Below the pieces are notes generated by a model that was not told the DNA's origin, ran no database searches, and saw only the letters and a list, made by a program, of their open reading frames with translations. From Anseranas semipalmata (taxonomy: Eukaryota; Chordata; Aves; Anseriformes; Anseranatidae), in assembly GCA_013399115.1 (NCBI GenBank), contig VXAA01006527.1:474579-538578 (forward strand): a stretch of 64,000 bases of DNA, written 5' to 3'. A program made the position numbers and the translations under genes. This document shows, in pieces, positions 1-14,332 of the stretch; the stretch's first letter is position 1; each line of letters opens with the position of its first letter.

Positions 1-2199
1 TCACTATTTCAGTCTTTATAGTTTGTCTGGAAGGGAAATAAAAAATTGTGGTGTTAGTTCCCACTTGTGAGCTGCTTCAAGTGGGTATGATAACTTGTCT
101 ATAATTTGATGAAGTATTGTATGTGTCAGTTGCTACAAGAAAGACTGAGGTGTGCATGCTTGCAAGCTGATTGCTACATCTATTCTGCAGGTAATTTTTC
201 TTTCCACTGGCATTGAAACAGAGGTTGTAATGAAACCAACAATCTTTATACATTTATAGAAACTATAAAATTTTTATGGCAGTCTTTATATAGAAACTAA
301 TGGTCTTTCTTGTACAAAGTCTATAAGTGTTGTAGAAACATTGCACGCAGGGAAAAATAAAAAGTACCCTTTCTTTGTATCATTGTAAGAGTTGTGAGAT
401 TGGAGAATACATACACAATGCTGACCATAAATGGAGCATAAATCCTCGTCTCGCAAAACCTATGTGCGCTAAGAGGACTTAGTTGCTTGAACAGGGATGA
501 TTATAATAATTTGATTTTTCTGAATTGCACATAGTATCTTCAGTATAAAGTTTTTGCCTTTACAGGTTGCATACACGTGACAATAAAACCTGTCTTAAGA
601 GTAATTTGAAATAGTAGCTATCCTTTCAAAAGCGGATGAAGAAGTTGGATTGGAAAGGCTGAGTAATTAGTCATTTAGAAAATGTAGAAAAGTGGTTATA
701 GTATTCTAAAAGCCACTTTGTAGAGAAACCAAGACAGTGTAAATAGTAAAAAGGTATACCGTATTTGATACTCACTTCTGAAGCATTTGATACTCTCAGC
801 TTCTATAGAGCTATCATACTGCATTCATACAGGGAGTTTTTTTTTTTTTTTTTTTTAAGCGAAAGCCTAATAAAACTTAATGTAGGACAGTTATAAATAT
901 TCTCCTTGTACAGTGATCCCTATTGACTAGGTAGTGGTAAAATAGTGGCATGAATGGAAACCTTTGTATGGGATAGGCAAGCAGCCTGTGTAGTGTGTAA
1001 GGAGATGACCTTATACCTTACATGCAGATAATAAAGCTGCTGTTTCAATGCTGTTGAAGCATTCTGGAGGCAACAACCTACAACAACGAAGCTGGGTTCT
1101 TTGGTTCAAGTCTTGAGAGAGTGGACAGGACTAAATCTTGGGCTCCAGCTATAGAACTGAGTATTTCCTGAAGTCAGAGTCTTTTTCTAGACTAGAACTA
1201 TATCATTTAATATGTGAAAGTGAAGAAAACACATATTCCTTGTTCACTCTGTCTCATTATATCATCATTGTCATACGTTACAGGTTTTTTTGTTACCTTT
1301 CCTTCAGACCAAACAGGTGAGAGAGGTCTGTTCTTCCTATCTATTTCTATTTATGCTTTTTATGTGCCTCTCTAGTATTATTACATTAGTATTAAAAAAT
1401 AATGCAGAGCCTCTTCTACTGCCTTTGTGTTTGTAGTAGGGTATACTATCCTTGTTCTAACCTTGAAAAATACATGGTAAAGACGATTTGCATCTTAATA
1501 GAACCTTTGACATAATCTATTCATTCAAGCTCCATTTAAGAATTGCATTTAGTAAATCTAAGGATTATAGAAGTTAATTTTTTGTACAATGAGACAGTTC
1601 AGTCAGAGAATATATATAACGGCATAATAGAGTAGCTCCTTTTAAGTAGTCCCTCAGATACTGAACAGGATTTCACGTAGCATCATAACATTCTAGCTTG
1701 GTTTATTACTTTGTACATTTGTTTTACTGCTACCGGGTGATAAGCTGCAAAAATGATTGCAGTGGATTTCTGCCGAGCAAAATAATAATCAATACCTGAA
1801 AAGAGTTAGTCCTGAAGCCTAAGGCATGCTGAGTGAGAAAGTACTCAAAACTATTTTTTTCATAATTAATCTAAGGAGTTACTTCATTTGTTCCTGTCTG
1901 TGCAAGAGTTGAGCTGTTTTCCCCATTTGTTGCGTCACATCAGTGGTATGTTTTTCCCGTTCTAATGTCCGTATTTCAGAAATCATGGTGCAGGGCAGCA
2001 GTGGCGAAAGTGCAGAAAACAAACCTCAAACAACTGCCGATTAATCTTTTGAAGGAGCCCAGGAGGTGACTTGAATTTGGCCTCAGAGTACCTGAGATAG
2101 TGCTGGACTCTGAAGTCTATGTGGGAGAGCCAATGTCTGGAAGTGAGGCAGACTCAGAATAGAAATAGAAGAGTAATTGGGTTAAAGTGTGGGGAAAAG

Positions 2200-2405
2200 T
2201 ATAGTTCAAGCCCCTTTCTAAGCAATTTCAGTTTTCTTTCGTGTAAAATTTGAATCGGTATTCGAAGTTCAATAAACACAATTTGATTCCACCACGAATT
2301 ATTCAGTTGAGTGCAAATATTACTGGATACAATTGTCTGGCCTTTGTTATACAAGAGGTCAGACTAGATGATCATAATGGTCCCTTCTGGCCTTAAAAAT
2401 CTGTG
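2200..2405 (+). mobile_element. Old CR1-like LINE 3' end fragment
   Basis: The segment around 2352-2395 carries the phrase AGGTCAGACTAGATGATC, then a TGGTCCCTTCTGGCCTTAAA-type ending and a short degenerate repeat of the ATCTRTG kind. This is the 3' terminus shared by old CR1/L3-like LINEs of reptiles and birds. It differs from the younger chicken-type tail seen at 44.2 kb, and the upstream part is too diverged to bound well. The left edge is a guess. No coding capacity remains. It looks like an ancient insertion in the + orientation. Confidence 0.6.
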
Positions 2406-5400
2406 CATATATGAATAATTTAAAACCTGTCCTGACAACCCTTATTCGTTGAGGTAGTCATATTAAAATCCTGTGGGACTACTCGTGTAAGTAAAGGTTG
2501 TGGGATCAGGCCTGAAGTGAGTAATCATTATCACTTATGTTTAAATTTATTGATAAAACTATAAAATATTCACATCAAGCAAAGATGGGATTCTTTAAAA
2601 TGGGAGACGCTTATGCAATAATATTCTGCTTCAGTTTAACCTGGTCATTATCAAAATAATTTAGAGATTTTTCTTGTTTCAGTCTCCTGAAAGTATTCAG
2701 TTCTCTGCTGGTGTTATAGATCAGTATATAAACTATTTAAAAAATGTTGTTTTAAAATCAGTAATATGTAGAAAGTATCTTTGTTTTGTTAAAATAAGAA
2801 TAAATTCAAGCTTCTAACAATATGGTCAATATAGGCATACTAAAATTGTTGTCAATTCATGTTAGTGCACTTAATGATCATCCTTGTTATGGCTGATGTG
2901 TATGTGCACAGCAATAGTGGGAAATACTGTCCTTTGCAAACAGTAGAATGTAGTTTGAAACAGGATTAAAAGAAGTATCAGCAGGTAAGTGGAGTGGTCA
3001 AGGTTAGAGTTAGGAATTCATCTCAGATGTGCCCTGTCTATATTAACTATCTGTATTTAACTATTGCAAAGTAGTTGAGCAACACCTCAGTTGATAAGAG
3101 ATCACTTTTAAATCAAGAGGTTAGTGGGATGAGTTAGTTATCTAGTTTAATAATCTGAATAGCTGATGTCTAAGATTATTTTTGATAACTACTGACTAAA
3201 CGTTAATGCTTTGTCTTGCAGCGTTTTTTCCTCTTTAATATGTTTTCTGTTGCTGCTTCAGTGTAGCTGTACTATTCAGCCTCTCTTTTAACGAAGTAAG
3301 GAGAGCCTTTGTTTTGTAGCTCCAAAAGTAGTCATTAGTGCTTTAAAGTTTCCCGAGTATGTGGAAGAGGAAATTGTTATTTGGATTCTTGCTCTTGCAA
3401 CTTGTCTACCCATACCCCACTGTATGAATGCATAAAAAATGTGAAGCTAAAGCTTCACCGAAGGTGTTGTAAAGACAAAAAGCAAGCGGGGAAATAAAAG
3501 TATAATTTTTATTTGCAGAGCATTCTGTGGCATGTAGAAGAACATCAAAACACACAAAACAGCTTGTGTTTTGTTATTTAAATGGATCATCTTGAATTCT
3601 TGTAGCCAGGTGCAGAGGGTATGAAGGGGAATTCTAGGAGACTGCTGTCGCATGGTTTTTGTTGATTTCCAAGGTGGAAGCAGATTTCCATGATTTATTC
3701 TTGACAGCAGAAGGACTTCCTAGGGTTTGGGTTGAGTGGTGGTGCAAGGAAATGTAACTCTTGTTTTTCCTAACTACAGAGTCTTGCTATGTGTGATACT
3801 TCCTTTGAAGCAGGCACGACCTTTTATTGGCTCCCCCTGCAATGCTGAGCTGTAAGATCACATCATCTGTCTATTGCTTTGCTGGAGGAAGAATTTTATA
3901 TTAAAATGTTGTTTTCTAAAGAAGTCAGCTGGTGATTTGTTACTTCAGTAATACCAAGTATTCAGCTGTGGGCTTCTGCAGGGTTTTCAGATCCCTGAAA
4001 TATAGTTTAGAGACTGGGGGGGGGGTACCCCGCAGCATACACGACACAAGCTGCGCAGGAGCGCTAGCAGACCTAAGAGTACTGAATGCCAGGTGTACCG
4101 AATCCCAAGTTACTATAACACAGGAGAAGAATAGAATGCATGCTCTGGAAGGTATGCATCTTTTAATACTTTACTGTCTTAGCTGTGAAAGAGAACTAGT
4201 TTGTAAGAGTATATAACTGGAATTTTGAGATTTTTACATAATTTCCCTATACTGCATTTTCTCATAGCCATCATCATGAGGCATCATCATCACAGCACGC
4301 TTGCTATTCTTTCCAGTATGTCTGAATAATTTCATAAATGTATAGTACAAAGTATTTAGATTGCATGATATGTTAACTGAATTTCCCAAATTATTTTGCA
4401 TGCATGTTTCTTTGGCCTTCCCGCCTGCCTGCCTTCCCCTCCCAAGTGAAAACTGCTTTCCACAGCTAACAAATATTTTTATAGCTTTCAGGTTTTGGCT
4501 CACTATTCCACCTAGCATATTCTCATATTTGGAAATCTGAAAGCTGTGAAAATATCACTAAATTTGAAGTTCTGTATCCTCTTAGATAATCTTCAGTTAT
4601 CTAAGGTGATCACTGACTCGATCTCATCTCTGGAAAGTATAATCTTAGAAAAGATCTTTCCCTGGAGGCACTGGTGTCCTCATGGTATATCATCATTTTC
4701 TCCTTCCTTCTCCTTTAGAGAATTAGCAGAGGTATGATGTGAATGTAAGCCTGAGGAACAGGAACTCCTGAATTTTAAAAATTGGTCAACTGTTACCCCC
4801 TTTGGGATAGTCATTTAGTTCTGTTATGTTTCCTCGTCGGCAAAAAGTAGGTAACACCTGCTTACATAGTTGGTAAGTAACTTCATTACTGACTAGTTTT
4901 AAAGCACTTACAGAGCTACATGTTCTCTCCAGCAATGAGGAGGATCTTCGTCATCGCAATTAGAAGACATTTGTGAGAAGGCAAATCCATGAAATTATGT
5001 CAGTTTTTGGTATTTGATGACACTATGCTAGGTATGTCCATGGCATTTTTCATAGCAGTCATATTTAATTTTTTCAGAAACAATTCAGAGTGTTCTTCCA
5101 TCTTTATTAAATACAATAGCATGATGAAACTGTTGTTCTCATTACTTCTCAGGAATTATGTATTTTGCTCAGTTGTTGGTTAGAATTCCTAATCTATTGT
5201 TTATTTCCTGCTAAGGATGGCACTAATGGAGAATTTATGATTGAATTTATGCTGAATTTATGGAATAACTAACTGAATTCAGTATACACTCTACTATTCT
5301 CTTTGGTAATCAGTAGAGGAAGAAATTAGAGCCTAATGCTATTCTCTTATGCTTTTTAATACTTTGAATTTCTGTAAAAGATCTTGTCAGTGAAATGACT

Positions 5401-8400
5401 ATTTTACAGTGAGAGATGGTAGAATTTCTGTAATAATGTGGATTGAAGAAAAGTGATGCTGAAGCCCTTCTTTGCACAAAGGCGAAGTTGTTGGTGGCAA
5501 ATTCTTACCTTTACTTCTTAACCATAAAATTCTGCTGTTGTCTTTAATTAAAACTGCTTGCTTTCAGTATCATGAGTTTCTTCAGACTTTTTTTCTTTAA
5601 CCAGGGACAGGAGTTGATTTTTAATAATATTTACAATTCATTGAACTATTTTTTTTCTGTATTTGTCCTTTTTTGCTGGCTATTTTTTTGTAACATCATT
5701 GTGATTAATTTTTCCTTTAATTTAGTTTCCTGTCTGTTGTGCCTGGATGCTGCAGAAGTGTAGGTGAAAGCACACAGCTAGAATGGATTACAATCTTAAA
5801 AAATCAAAACTGATTTTCCTACCCCACTGAAAAATGTTATCTCCTGTTGAGGATAAAGTACAATGCAGATTTACAAAGGTGTAATGTGATTACATGGATG
5901 GGATTTGCTTGTAGTTTTTTATTTGGGTTTGGAGTTCTGGCCCTTCTGTTTTAATGTGTTATGTTTGTGTGAATGAGTTCTTATGCTTTATAATATCTGC
6001 TTATAGTTAAGATCAAATCTGGCCCATTCTTGTCATGAATATGAATAAAAATCTAATTGGAATAGTACCTTCATAATGGTTTCCTCTGATCATAAAGTTT
6101 GTATTTGGTAAACAGAACTCATTTTCAGACAATCTAGCAGCTACTATTTTAGAGGATTTTTGAAAAGATTGGACAGTGGATGGTGCAGAAATAATTAAAA
6201 ATCATGATTTTGCCCATTTATGTAAACGGGGTATTTCTTCTGTGAACACACCTTGTTAGCTATCCGTTGCAGACCCTTATTGGTCTTCTTGAATAATTTG
6301 TTTAAACTATGCAGTACAGATTCCTTATTTTAGCACTAAGACTTACAAAGGCTTCTTTTAGCAGCCTTTAATTTTGTACTTATGTATGTGACATAGCCTG
6401 TGGCTGTGATCTCTGCTGTGAATCTGCAGTTGTTTTGGGATGAAAGAAGAAGGCAGCTGGAAACTCAGTAGCTACATCTAGCTGTCTACCTAGAGAAGGC
6501 CTTGATTTCAAGTTTATCTAAACAAGCTCGACTAATCCCAACTATCTAGGGGGATCCACTGTCAAAACAAGCAGCATGGCCCTAAGGCAAACACAACCAT
6601 ACAGAAATGAAGGCTGGGACTTCCAATACTCCAATGACTGCATACTGGAGGCTTTTTTCCTGAAAGAGTAAGAGAGGTGGAATTTGCATAATGCCTTTTC
6701 ATTGCAAACTTTTGGAAAGCTGACAGAGGTCCAGCTTATAGCTCTGTAGCCACAATACAGAGTCTATAGGAGAATCCTTGAATGACCTAACCATATTGAA
6801 AGAAAAAAATGAAAGCATCGAAGTATAGCCAAGTGAGTGTGGAAAAGAGGGCTGCTGCATTGTCTAACATCTGCTCTACTTCTCGTTAGTTTTGTTCTTT
6901 GGTATTCTATGTGGACTTTGGAGAAACCTAAGACAGCCTAACATGAATCCTATAATCTTCCTTCTGAATATTTATGTAGTGTGCCAGCCTCTAAGCTGTC
7001 CTTTGCATCTTCCTACTTCCCCCTCATTTTCATGCTCTCAAATGAGGCCAACATTTCAAAAGCTAAATAAATGTTTGTGAATGTTTATAAAAGATTTGCA
7101 TAAATTTGTCCTTGTTTGACAAAGATCACTTTTTTCTTATGCCAGTTCTGAAATTTTTTAAAGGTTTCAGTGCTTGTCTTGACAACAAAGTCCTGCCTCA
7201 GAGAACAATGATTGCTGATTAAGTGGGTATGCAGTAGTAGCTGAATAGAGCATTTGAGGCGATGTCTGAAAGGGCCGGTCATCTTAAGCCAGAATTATAA
7301 TATTTAACAAATGCTAACCAATATATATATTTAAAGCCATGTTTTTGATGCGATATACCTGTGCCATTGACTTACAGTATGAGAAGTATGTGATTATCTC
7401 TTCACACCTAATTTTTACTAAATGTTGAAGTGAAAATATTCCTCATCTTTAATCGCTAGATGTTTAAAGTATATTTAATTCAATTACTATTTTAGCTTTC
7501 TGATATAGACGTTTAGTATCTGTACCAATAGCTGAATGTTTATGCACATAATTGGACTTGATTTTTATGCTTGTTTATATAATTTTTCAGTTCTTCATGA
7601 TTTAAGACTGCAACAATGATTCTTACCACAACAGCTGTTGATTTTTTTTCAACATGTTAGCTAAAATCCGTTTGTCTTAGAAAAAACTAAATCTTAAATT
7701 CATTGGAGGGATTTTAAAGGCACTTATTGAAGAGATCTTTGCAAGACTGCTTAAATATTTAGTTCAGCTTTAGTTCCAGCTTTTTTCTACCAAAAAAAAA
7801 AAAGTAATAGTCGTTTCTGTTCTTTTGTTCTATTAGTTGAGAGGTTGAAGTTGTCATTAAGGCAAAAACTAGAGCTACTTCTCTGACACAGTTTTTATCA
7901 CATCTGCTAGGCCTGTGTCCCAGGAGGAGCTGTGCAGAGCGGTGAATTCAGCATAGGCCCATTATCTGCTGTTTTTGCGTGTGTTGTAAAAGGAGTGAGA
8001 CCTCAGGGAGGCTTGGAGCCTCCTCCCGTGTAATGTCCAAATCAGATTTGAAGGACTGGTGGCAGGAAAGCTTTGGCCTTGGGGTGTGAATTCTAAGAAA
8101 CAGAGTCACAATTAGGTTTAAAAAATTCAGGGATTTTGAGCTTTATCATGAAATATGTTTTTAGTAATGCAAGTAGAAAAGTTGCCCATCTGTGCACATA
8201 TTTTGTATGTTTAAAATATTTAAATGATAGCAGGCCTCAATATGCTTAGGAAATGTTATTTATTTCATGCTGGTACTCTTACAATGATTGTGTCTATATG
8301 CATTTTTTTGTTTTTAAAAAATAGCATTTTTCTGAGGACAGTTGCATTACCTTGAGTGAAATGATGGTGTTTCGGGTTGGGTACCCTTCCGCTCCTGACC

Positions 8401-9829
8401 TCCATACAGGAAGAAGTGACTTCTGTAGGAAAAAAACTCGTCTAATTCAAGCTTTGTAATCGCTCAAAAAGCACTCATGGATTTTTAGAACACTATAGGA
8501 CTAGTTCATCCATTTGCTTATAGTTATGTTGGAATACAAATAGCATTACAGAAGTAGAGAGAAAACTAAATTAAGGTAATTTAAATTAATGTTGCTAAGC
8601 AAATTATGCACCTGGTTTTGGGGGTTAGAAGGGCTTTTTAAAGAACTGATTACAATTTATTCTTAAAATATTTTCACTATTATAAAAACTAGTAATGTTC
8701 AGTACTGCTATGAGATGTAAAATAATTTTATGTTAAAATCAATGCAAGATGAAATTTGATATAAATGTTTTGCAAGCCAAGCTTTTTTTTTTTTTTTTTA
8801 AGAATGTGTGTTTTATCCGTTCTGGAAAAAAAAACTTTAAAATCTAGAGAAGTCGTGCTTTTAAGTTTATTGTTCTTTGCTTCCTATGCTTTGTCATCAT
8901 GCAAAAATCTCAGCTTTCTCTTGTGGCTGTGTGACATCAGCCTCTCCATGCAGGATACCTTCTTTTAATTTGAGAATTCATTTTTATAAGCTGTTTGAAT
9001 TGGAATGCTTCTGAATTTTAAGTACATAATTGCATGGCATTTGTTAATTGATGAGAATAATCTGTAATGATAACATTAGGAAGATTTGATATAATATAAA
9101 CCAACACTCCTAATAAATGCAAATTAAGGTTTAAATCTTCAAAACACAAGATTCCTTGGTCGTTAGTCATAGTTGTCTTTGTTAGTGGCTGAATTTTTTG
9201 TGCCAGCATTGCTTTCTTACATTTATATTCCTTAAATAAAATTACGATACATGACTCCTTTTTCCTGTTCATTGTAAGTCGTTGCTTTGTAAAATGTTGT
9301 TTAAAGTAATAGGAAAACTTGTTACTGAGGTGCTTATTATTGAAGTGCACAAAGATGTTCCCTTTCCTAGGAAAATGTACATGAATTTCTGACCAACTCT
9401 GCATAGCTAACAGGATTTATGGTGTTCTAGATTGTTTTGTACTTTTTCTTTCACCATTCTTTGGGTTTTAAATAGCATTGTTGCCAGGTTGAAGTTGGTT
9501 ATTTGGGTGCACTGGCAACTGTTTTCAATTCTTAATCGTGTTGTTCCATTGCAGTGGATGATGTAAATAATTTTTAGCTTAAAATTATGCAAATACATTA
9601 ATTAAATATAAAAGCAGTTGACAATTTTGTGGTAATAAGGTAGACTAAAGTACAATCCAAATTTCAAAATAGTTGCATAATATTTTGCTTCACTTAACAT
9701 CCTAGCACTTCTAGGCTGTATTAACACTTGCTGTGTTCAAATTCGATGCTGTTTCTGAGCAGAAATAACAAATACACAAAACCTTTTAAAGGTCAGTTTC
9801 TCTGTTAGTACCTACTTTCACTCCGTGGT

Positions 9830-10740
9830 AGCTTTGAGTGTCTAAAACTAAGTTGCTTTGTTCCCCGTCAGTTGCAGTAGCGCTCACAAAATCATCCACA
9901 GGCGCTGGTCAAGCCAGGGATCCCGTTCTGCGTTCTTCCCCCGATCACGTCGGCCTGGCTGTCGCTGGTCTCTTCTTAACCCTCCTTGCTCTCAGGGTCT
10001 CCTCCGTCCCACAGCAGTCTGGTGCGCTCGTGAAACCCTCTTGGTGTCCCTCCATGCAAAGAGGATGCATTTCGTGTTGGTGTCACGGAGTCAGGTGGGA
10101 TTTCTGGCTGCGTAAGGTGAAGACTATTTGCATTTCCCCCTTCTCTGTTTAGTGCTTCACTTGTGGCAGGCTCACCTGTACTTTGCCTCTGGTTTAAAGT
10201 CAAGGAAATGGAACAATATCAGTCTTTTTCACCACTGAGTCATGTCTTCTCTCCGTGCCAAACCCCATCTTATTTGCAATGCTGCATTCTCTCAGTGCTT
10301 GAATTGCTGTCCTGTAAAAGCGCACGCACTTCCAGAAGTCTTTTTCTGTGACATTCCCTCAGCTAAAGCTCTTGGCTGTGTTCTGGATACTCTTCAACTT
10401 CATGTTTTCCCTCAGCTTTCCAAATAGGTTTTCCAAATACAGACCCCCGACCTGTTGTTTGCTGGGGTGTGTTGTTTCCCTCGCGTTAATACGCGAGTGT
10501 CTCGCTGTAGTCACTCATGTTCTTTCGGAGATCTCTGCTCGTCTTTTATTTCGTTTCACTACAACTTCTGCCCAGGCTTCTTGTTCCGCTTCGAATCTAT
10601 CTGTTGTATCGTGCATCTTTCTAAGGGTAGATTTTTTTTGGGCTGTCTGCTGTTCTTGTATTAGGCCATCGCTTCGCGTATCATTTTGTCAGTGCGGTGT
10701 CACTTAGCTGCAGCACGTGCTCTTTGTTACGGGTGTTCAT
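9830..10740. other. GC/CpG-richer segment with overlapping short ORFs, function unknown
   Basis: Base composition changes here from the AT-rich background to a more balanced sequence with repeated CG dinucleotides (for example in GATCACGTCGG, AATACGCGAGTG and TTCGCGTATC). Several overlapping open frames of 60-119 codons occur in more than one + frame and one minus frame. That suggests few AT-rich stop codons rather than a gene. I recognise no protein family, LTR or CR1 in it. It could be an old insertion, an internal CpG island remnant or an exon of a non-coding RNA. Confidence 0.35.
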
Positions 10741-13700
10741 TGGAAGAAGAGCGGTAAAGCAACCCTGTACATTTAAGAGGCTCTGAAGTTGTTCCATTGG
10801 CTTGAACGTGGAAACAGTGAAAGGTTTAAAAGTAAGACTTCAGATACAGATTGCATATTACATTCACAAGTGGATATGCAATACTTTTTTCAGCAATGTC
10901 GAGCTTTCTTCACTGTTTCCTCTCAATACAGAGATAAGTCAGGACCTAAGCCAAGTGTGTATTTAACAACCTTGCTTTCCATATGCTTTTAAAGTGTATC
11001 TTTGGGGGGAGGGAGGGGAGAAGGAAATCGTTTCAGAGACTGCCTCGCCTTCATAAATTGCTGTGTGACACAAAGGGGCTGAACGTGCTTCCAGGCTCAT
11101 TTATTTTGAAAACTTTGCTACTGAAACCAAACTTAATCAATGAGCTCTGTGTTGTCTCCGATAAGTTATGTACTGGCTTTATTGATTGGGAAGGATTTTA
11201 GAAAACCCATGTGGGGTTTATAATGTCAGCAGTGTTTTGATTATGAAAAGAGCTGGAACCCTGGGACACGGAACCAGGTGGTGTATGTCCTAAAGCCACT
11301 GGTGACACGGCTGGGCTGAATCCCTCGGGGGACACAGTTCATGCCCTGCACTTTAACTGTGGTGACTGGCTGCTATAGATGCACTTTTTGCTCATTAAAA
11401 TGTTAAAAATCAAACTGCATGTAAAAAGATTTGTGAAAATATAAACTTGGGGATTGATCCAGAAAACTGGCACGTGATACCCTAGAGACATGGGTTTCAG
11501 CTACTGGGTAATTTACGCTTATCAGCTGTGTGTCCTGGGTTGTTTTTTGTTTGTTTCTTTCTTTCTTTTTAGGAGTTTTGTTTTAGTGGCATTTTTGTAG
11601 GTTTTTCTTTAAGAAAATAGGCCTAGGGGAATAAAATAAGAAAACACTCTATTGATACTACTGCTATCTTTCATGTCAGGTAAAAACATAAAAAAGATGA
11701 TAAGGTGCTGGCATGGAGGGGTTCTAGGCTTATTTTGTTAATTTTTGTTGTTGTTGTTTGGGGTCTTAAAGAGATGATGATTTTTCTAGGCTATAAGTAA
11801 CCACCTGCCTAAAGATGACCTGTAGGGAGTTGTATTTTGTGTAGGCACTGTTAATCTTTCAAACAGAGCAGTACTTTTTTTAAAAAAAAAAANGTAATGA
11901 GCTTGCAACTTGAGCAAAAATTGAATAGGTCTCCAGTAATTGTATTTCTTACATGCAAAAGATCCAGCATTTTTGCTAATTAAAACCTAATTCTGTTTAT
12001 TTTAATAGTTAAAATGTAGAAATAAGTCTGTGATTAACCTGTACTAGTCTCAATTTTTCAGTTGTAAAACAAAGCAGATACGTATCGCTATATAATGAGT
12101 GGCAAATTATGTCCAATAACATAAAAGCTACATAATAATATCACTGCAAAGTCTTTCTTTGAAAGACAAGGCAACGTATAGTGGTATTAATTCAATATAT
12201 TGCCTCTTGAGCTAAGAATTTCACTTTGTGTGTTTAGGAAGCCATAAATATTAAGAAACAAGTGGAAAGTAAGTTCTGAGTAATATATTGTATTATCCTA
12301 CGATAGCACGATGCTGATGAGATGGTAACATGTTTTATGTTACAAGTGTTTTACCTTATATACTTGCAGTTACAGTAATTATTCAAATCTGTATCAAAAT
12401 AATGAAGAGAATATGTGCAACTTTGAGGTGACTGATGACTTATCGTTTTAACACCGTTTTATTTCAGAATTGTATGTAGCAGCTACGTGGCTTTGCTTCT
12501 TAAACCAGTAAAAAAAAAACACGTTTATTTTGAGGAGCATATGGATTGATAAGGCACTTTACTCTCCTGCAGTTATAATTTTGGTTGTTTTAAAGTTCTG
12601 ATTTTTTTCTGTTTTGTGGTTTGATATTTCAGTAATGGGTAAAGGACAAGCATGGAATAATTGAAATTTGTCAAGATGTAGTTTTTGTGCATAAGCAATT
12701 GGAGTTGTGCAGGACGCCGTCGATCCTTGTGGAAGCTGGTGAGACTGCACAAGGGTGCACCCAGTCACGTTAATGAGAGCTTTACTATCCAGGCTTTGTT
12801 TTGTATCAAAATGCATATTTCTGCAGATTTTACTGTGGAACCTGTATAGTTGCTTTGCAAGTTTCTTGCTGAAATTGTGAGGAGGATACTTCACTGCTTT
12901 ACATGCCATTCTTCAATAGATTCTTTCTTGTTCTTTAAAAACAGAAGGGTGGTAAATAATCTATCAAAAAACTGTCAAGAAGTCAAAGTTTCCATATCTG
13001 TTTCTGCCTGAAATCTTAAGAACTTGCCACATTTTCGTTGTCAAGAAACCTCCGAAGAAGCGTCTAGGAGCAGTTGAGCCTGAAACCATTGCTAAGAATG
13101 GGATGTGCCTGTTTGAATTATGTAGGAGGAACATGTTCTTGCAAGAGAGTCAATATGTTTTCTGCTTCATTGAATAGGTTATTAGATTGATGTAGTTTAT
13201 TTGTTGAATGATGGCATTGGTTTTGGAAATAAATGAAGCGAGAAGCATCAATTTAGTTATTGGTGATAATTTATTACTATCGGCCAGAAAAGCGTTGAAT
13301 TTATCGGAAGGTTTGTCATTTAGTCAGGGTGATCCTGTTTCAGTTGAAAGCAGAAATATTTCTTACGTTTTGGGTCCTGAGATGTTTCAGTGTGAAGGAG
13401 AATGGACAGTAATTGGCTGGTAGTAAAGGTCTGCAAACTGGGTTGACCTTTAGGGTGGATTTTGTATCGCAGAATTCAAGTTTTGAATATTATAGAATGA
13501 TGCAATGTAAGGAGATTGCTCCTGTCTGTGATCACAGCTATTTTGGTACTTGCATGTTTTTGCCTCTTTAATGCCTGTATTTGTTTAAAGTTGTAAAGTT
13601 GAAAATTATTTATTAATTAAAAACATTGATCGTGTTCAGTTTGCACATTCATTCTTTTTATTTGAGATCATACAAAGGTTATATTTAAAAGTTTCTCTCA

Positions 13701-14332
13701 GTGTGTGGTGCTGTTTTGCAACATTTAGAAAATGGTTTGTAGATTAAACAATTTGTATTTATTTTAATACGCGTTATTTTAATCAGTCTTTTAACACTCA
13801 GATTTTCTCTCTAATAGCAGTAGGCAATGTTAAGCATTCCTGCTATGAGACCTATTGGCTTTATCTTTTGTTATTTATCTTGCCGATGTTGGGAAGCATT
13901 CTCTAATCCCCAGACCTCTGTTCCTAGGTAACAGGCAAAAGCTGTGCCAGCAGACGTGGTCCTGCCAGGCCAAGCCCATGTGGTTTGGTGTTATTCACTA
14001 TGATCCATATGGTCAGGGTAGCGAGCGTCCCCAGAGAGGTGTTAACACTCAACAACCCAACCTCCTCCTACCCTTTGGAGAATTGCTGGATGGCTCCTGC
14101 TGCCTGCCCATGTGTGAATCTTGATTAATTTTTCATTTTTAATGAAGTTTGATCATGTTTATTATTTCACATGATTGACTGCCTGGTACTCCTTCCATGT
14201 AATTGATAAAGCCCATATTTCTTCATCTGTCTCTTCTTTCTTCAGGGCAAAGTTGTGAAATTGTGTGATGTGGTTAATATTAGATTTATTGGTCCCATTA
14301 GATGTATAAATTATCTCTTTTTCTCTCCACAG

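Larger units (their letters stand above)
1..14332 (+). other. DENND1A: Upstream intron of DENND1A (5' end outside window)
   Basis: This AT-rich stretch precedes the first recognised exon, so it is most simply intron. I looked for the exon that should encode the approximately 44 preceding residues and did not find it, so it probably lies upstream. The stretch ends in a good polypyrimidine tract and AG at 14331-14332. Contents: a T20 run at 837-856, an old LINE 3' fragment near 2200-2405, a GC- and CpG-richer segment at about 9830-10740, and one undetermined base at 11893. ORFs of 60-128 codons occur on both strands but look like chance frames. No RNA gene or promoter was recognised. Confidence 0.75.

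Noticed and set aside
837..856. T20 run as the tail of a retroposed SINE or retrocopy
   Set aside because: No body sequence or target-site duplication recognised next to it; many similar T runs occur in the window.
3932..4216. Plus-strand ORF including a run of G and several Cys codons
   Set aside because: No splice-site support, no family resemblance, and a poly(G) run inside suggests noise.
9018..9404. Minus-strand ORF of 128 codons
   Set aside because: Low-complexity, Lys/Asn/Ile-rich translation typical of AT-rich intron; no motif, splice signals or coding-like codon pattern.
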